Below are positions 33,357 to 36,100 of a stretch of 36,100 nucleotides of DNA, piece by piece. This DNA is from Chitinophagaceae bacterium (GTDB lineage: Bacteria; Bacteroidota; Bacteroidia; Chitinophagales; Chitinophagaceae): contig JAEUVR010000271.1 of assembly GCA_016786785.1 (NCBI GenBank), forward strand, positions 1 through 36,100, given 5' to 3'. Each line of letters starts with the position of its first letter. The stretch's first letter is position 1. The notes beneath the pieces are model-generated. The model was not told the DNA's origin. It saw nothing but the letters and a program-made list of their open reading frames with translations, and did not search any database. The translations under genes and the position numbers were made by a program.

Positions 33357-34997
33357 ATGAAAAAGCAATTATTTAAGATATCACTCAATACGATCATCAT
33401 CCTTTCCGCCTCATTCTTTATTACCTCCTGTAAAAAGTTCCTGGAGGTGGTGCCTAAGGGCCAGGTGTCAGACCTCACTTTGTGGGCAACCCAGGATAAC
33501 GCAGATCTGTTCCTGAACAATATCTATGCGGCAATACCTACGCTGGACACCGGCGATCCCTGGGAGAATTTCTCAGACAATTCTTTGAATGGCCAGGCGG
33601 GCCGCGTAAGTACAAATGTATATGGACCCGGTATCTATACGCCAGCCAATACGCCGAACAGGTGGGGGCAATATACCAATATCCGTAAATGTAACTTGTT
33701 TATAGACAGGGTCACGGCTTCGGATTTGCCGGAGAGCTGGAAAAAAGTAAGGCTGGCGGAAGCGCGCTTCTTAAGAGCATACTTTTATTCCATCTTGTGG
33801 ACTTACCATGGCGGCGTGCCTATCATAACCGATGTGCTTAATATCAGTGAGCAGGGCGATGCGGTATTTCGCTCGAGAAATACTTCTGAAGAAACCGCCA
33901 ACTTTATCATCTCCGAATGTGCGGCTGCTGAAGCAGATTTGCCGGTAAGCGCCCAATCCGGAAGGGTAACCAAAGGCGCGGCCCTTACGCTTAAGGGTTA
34001 TGCTGAATTGTTTAATGCCAGCCCCCTGAAAAATCCATCCAACGACCTGGCTCGCTGGGAGCAGGCGGCGACTACTTACAAAAAAGTGATCGATCTGAAC
34101 AAGTACAGTTTGTTCCCTGACTATACCACGTTGTTTTACGAAGAGAGTAATAATAACGTAGAGGTAATATTCAGTCGCCAGCATATGGGCGGCACTTCCC
34201 TCGCGAATTATATCGGGCAGATAGGCCCCCGTTTTGTGAACGGTTCTCTTACAGGTTGGGGACATGTGGATCCTACGCAAGACCTGGTAGATGAATATGC
34301 AATGGCTAACGGCCTGCCTATCACGGACCCGGGGTCGGGATATGATCCGCAGAACCCTTATGTAAATCGTGAAAAAAGATTCTATGAATCCATTATTTAT
34401 GATGGATCGGTATGGTTGGGCGCTACCATGATCATGAAACAGGGAGTGGGCAGCTTGAATGCCACGGACCTGAACAACAGTAGCATATCAACAAGAACAG
34501 GTTATTATGTAATTAAAGGCGTGAATCCTAAATACGCTGGCGCGCAGGATAACGGCAACAGCGCGAACTGGATCATTTTCCGTTATGCGGAAGTATTGCT
34601 AAGCTACGCGGAAGCAAGAAATGAAGCAACAGGCCCCGATCAATCTGTATATGACGCCATTAACGCCGTAAGGGACAGGTCGGACCTGCCGAATCTTCCC
34701 GGAGGAATGACCCAGGCGGATATGCGCAAGGCGATAGCCCGTGAAAGAAGGGTAGAACTGGCATTTGAAGAAAAGAGATTGCCCGACCTGCTCAGGCTGA
34801 AGCTCGCAGAGACCAAGCTGAATGGCACAGTACATGCGATCAAGATTGATATTGTAGGCGGAAATACGGTATATACTGTGGTGCCTGCAGGCGGCGGCGC
34901 AAAATCTTTTGATCCAGCAAAGAATTATGTATTGCCTATTCCGCAGGCGGCGATCGATAAAAACCCCAATCTGCAACAAAATCCGAATTATCAGTAA
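33357..34997 (+). CDS. susD: SusD/RagB glycan-binding lipoprotein
   Basis: A 546-aa surface lipoprotein. Signal peptide with lipobox FITSC (C25) then KKFLEVVPKGQVSD. Core TPR helices include LAEARFLRAYFYSILWTYHGGVPII about 130-155. C-terminal signature RYAEVLLSYAEARNE, RERRVELAFEEKRLPDLLRLK and NYVLPIPQAAIDKNPNLQQNPNY. Partner of the SusC upstream (19 nt). The downstream gap contains two strong hairpins before the next gene, so distal expression is probably lower or separately set. Intact. Confidence 0.95.
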   Translation: MKKQLFKISLNTIIILSASFFITSCKKFLEVVPKGQVSDLTLWATQDNADLFLNNIYAAIPTLDTGDPWENFSDNSLNGQAGRVSTNVYGPGIYTPANTPNRWGQYTNIRKCNLFIDRVTASDLPESWKKVRLAEARFLRAYFYSILWTYHGGVPIITDVLNISEQGDAVFRSRNTSEETANFIISECAAAEADLPVSAQSGRVTKGAALTLKGYAELFNASPLKNPSNDLARWEQAATTYKKVIDLNKYSLFPDYTTLFYEESNNNVEVIFSRQHMGGTSLANYIGQIGPRFVNGSLTGWGHVDPTQDLVDEYAMANGLPITDPGSGYDPQNPYVNREKRFYESIIYDGSVWLGATMIMKQGVGSLNATDLNNSSISTRTGYYVIKGVNPKYAGAQDNGNSANWIIFRYAEVLLSYAEARNEATGPDQSVYDAINAVRDRSDLPNLPGGMTQADMRKAIARERRVELAFEEKRLPDLLRLKLAETKLNGTVHAIKIDIVGGNTVYTVVPAGGGAKSFDPAKNYVLPIPQAAIDKNPNLQQNPNYQ

Positions 34998-35041
34998 GAA
35001 CAGGCCTAGATTCGGTCGCCTTTAAAATTGTTGCGCTGAAA

Positions 35042-35100
35042 GCGGGCGGTGAAAAGCCGCCCGCGGCGCACGCCCTGGTTGACGGAAACGTCAACCAGGG
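35042..35100 (+). terminator. Two tandem perfect hairpins after susD
   Basis: GCGGGCGG (35042-35049) pairs with CCGCCCGC (35057-35064) around TGAAAAG. CCCTGGTTGACG (35073-35084) pairs with CGTCAACCAGGG (35089-35100) around a GAAA tetraloop. No long T run follows, only ATAATTTTAA, so they may be a partial terminator or protect the susCD message from 3' decay. Confidence 0.65.
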
Positions 35101-35175
35101 ATAATTTTAAATGGAACCGCGTAGATTGTCAACAATATTCTATAATTTTTATCAGGCTTTGGCGCAATAATTATT

Positions 35176-36100
35176 ATGAACAGGATCCAACATTTTCAAT
35201 TGGCGGTTGTCACGATATTGGGCATGGCAGGCGGAATAGCTTTATCCCGTCCCGCTGCAGCTCAGGCGAAGAGGGGAGATAAGGAGAATATACAGGTAAA
35301 AATTTCTTTGGGCCATAAGGCGCCCGCTCGCAGCGCCCGTTTTATTCAACTGGCAGGCGGTTCCGACGGGGTGGCGGTGTTGAACGTATCAGGCCGGCAA
35401 ACCGAAAAAAACGACCGGGTAGCCGTTACTTCGTCTATGCTTAACTGTGGGGCAGGCGATGTGGATGAGCTTGTAGCGGATATCAGCTATGCGCAACCTT
35501 CTGCTCCGTTAAGAAAACTGGCAGGTTGGAAAGACGGCTATGCGGTAAATAACGACGCCATGTGGGGCTACCTGATGGAACATGGTTCGCCCGGACAGGC
35601 GCGGCGTTTGAAAGACGACCAGTGGAGCAAGCCCGATGCGCCCTTGCTTACCATTCAATTGGATGAGGAAGGCACAAAGGGATTTACGATCGCGCTGGAA
35701 CAACTCATCAGCCACGGCGCTATGTGGCTCCCTGAACAGGATGCGTTTATTACGCTTGCTGATAAACCGGTTAACTTTAAAAAGCATATTGCTTCATTAC
35801 AGGGGCGGCGAATACTGGACGTTGTTGCAGAACAGCCCGACGCCTCCTTAGCGACATTCCATAAACTTTGGCCCGACTTTGGCAATCCGCTGCAATGGAA
35901 TGCCTCCTGGCAAACCCGCTGGATGGGTACTACCGGACATCTAACGGTAACGGCTGCTTCGCATGGCGCTATATATAAATTCGCGGTGGATCGCTGGGGA
36001 AATGTTCGTCCTGATTTTGCCTCTCCGCATAAGTTCAGGCTTGACCTGCAATGGCCGGAGAGCGCCTGGAAACGGCAAAAAATTGACAACGGGTTGCCGG
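35176..36100 (+). CDS. Secreted protein of the locus, 3' end cut by window
   Basis: An open frame with no stop to the window end (308 codons seen). Signal peptide about 1-30 (LAVVTILGMAGG to AAAQA) and a beta-rich mature region with repeated Trp and Asp (RILDVVAEQPDASLATF, WPDFGNPLQWNASW, TRWMGTTGHLTV). I do not recognise the family from this N-terminal part. Its place directly after susCD suggests a surface or periplasmic glycan-active enzyme, probably large. Start: ATG 35176 fits the signal peptide; no earlier in-frame Met is useful. Confidence 0.8.
   Translation, partial: MNRIQHFQLAVVTILGMAGGIALSRPAAAQAKRGDKENIQVKISLGHKAPARSARFIQLAGGSDGVAVLNVSGRQTEKNDRVAVTSSMLNCGAGDVDELVADISYAQPSAPLRKLAGWKDGYAVNNDAMWGYLMEHGSPGQARRLKDDQWSKPDAPLLTIQLDEEGTKGFTIALEQLISHGAMWLPEQDAFITLADKPVNFKKHIASLQGRRILDVVAEQPDASLATFHKLWPDFGNPLQWNASWQTRWMGTTGHLTVTAASHGAIYKFAVDRWGNVRPDFASPHKFRLDLQWPESAWKRQKIDNGLP

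Noticed and set aside
35049-35282. 77-codon frame after the last susD
   Set aside because: It starts inside a perfect hairpin and overlaps, in another frame, the real secreted-protein gene starting at 35176.

Overview
The window looks like the chromosome of a Bacteroidota bacterium, most likely a Chitinophagaceae member (inference). The evidence is three susC/susD pairs, an ECF sigma/FecR pair with DUF4974, SusD-type lipoproteins with short lipoboxes, and promoter elements of the TAnnTTTG type instead of sigma70-like -10 boxes. Two compartments are visible: an AT-rich accessory island (about 1-9,900) and a more GC-balanced chromosomal part (about 9,900-36,100).

Island (about 120-9,930): a tyrosine recombinase, an excisionase-like HTH protein, a RepA/KaiC-like ATPase translationally coupled to it, a 94-aa protein, an RteC-like protein and a DUF3987 primase/helicase-like protein form a typical Bacteroidota integrative-element core. 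No relaxase or conjugation gene is visible. After the core comes cargo: a two-transmembrane/coiled-coil protein, a small XRE regulator whose start codon overlaps a perfect palindrome, an orphan lipoprotein and a secreted protein. Paired TGGTAAC repeats, 12 bp apart, occur near both ends (231-249 and 9802-9820), and both ends carry a terminator-like hairpin. Together these suggest the element boundaries.

10,248-14,640: a TPR-containing HisKA_3 sensor kinase, a LuxR-type response regulator, a divergent lipoprotein and a PIG-L-type deacetylase lipoprotein. A near-identical motif (AATAGCGANNTCGGGGGA) lies 43-47 nt upstream of the kinase, regulator and lipoprotein starts, which suggests an autoregulated regulon.

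14,790-23,777 (minus strand): a polysaccharide utilisation locus in the order ECF sigma, FecR anti-sigma, SusC with an STN signalling domain, SusD, and a beta-helix lipoprotein resembling GH110 alpha-galactosidases. The layout fits glycan-triggered trans-envelope signalling from SusC through FecR to sigma.

23,899-36,100 (plus strand): a secreted alpha/beta hydrolase, two SusC/SusD pairs without STN domains, and the start of a large secreted protein cut by the window end. The three transcription units share one promoter architecture: 21-bp-spaced direct repeats (consensus ACAAAATAGGATAAT) whose last copy begins exactly 35 bp before a TAGATTTG -7 element. The hydrolase carries one repeat pair and each susC carries two. 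The spacing is what AraC-type DNA-binding domains prefer. Just upstream of two of these promoters lie gene remnants on the minus strand: a frameshifted AraC-HTH fragment and an ECF-sigma fragment similar to the intact sigma gene in this window. They suggest that the promoter cassette and its neighbours were duplicated together.
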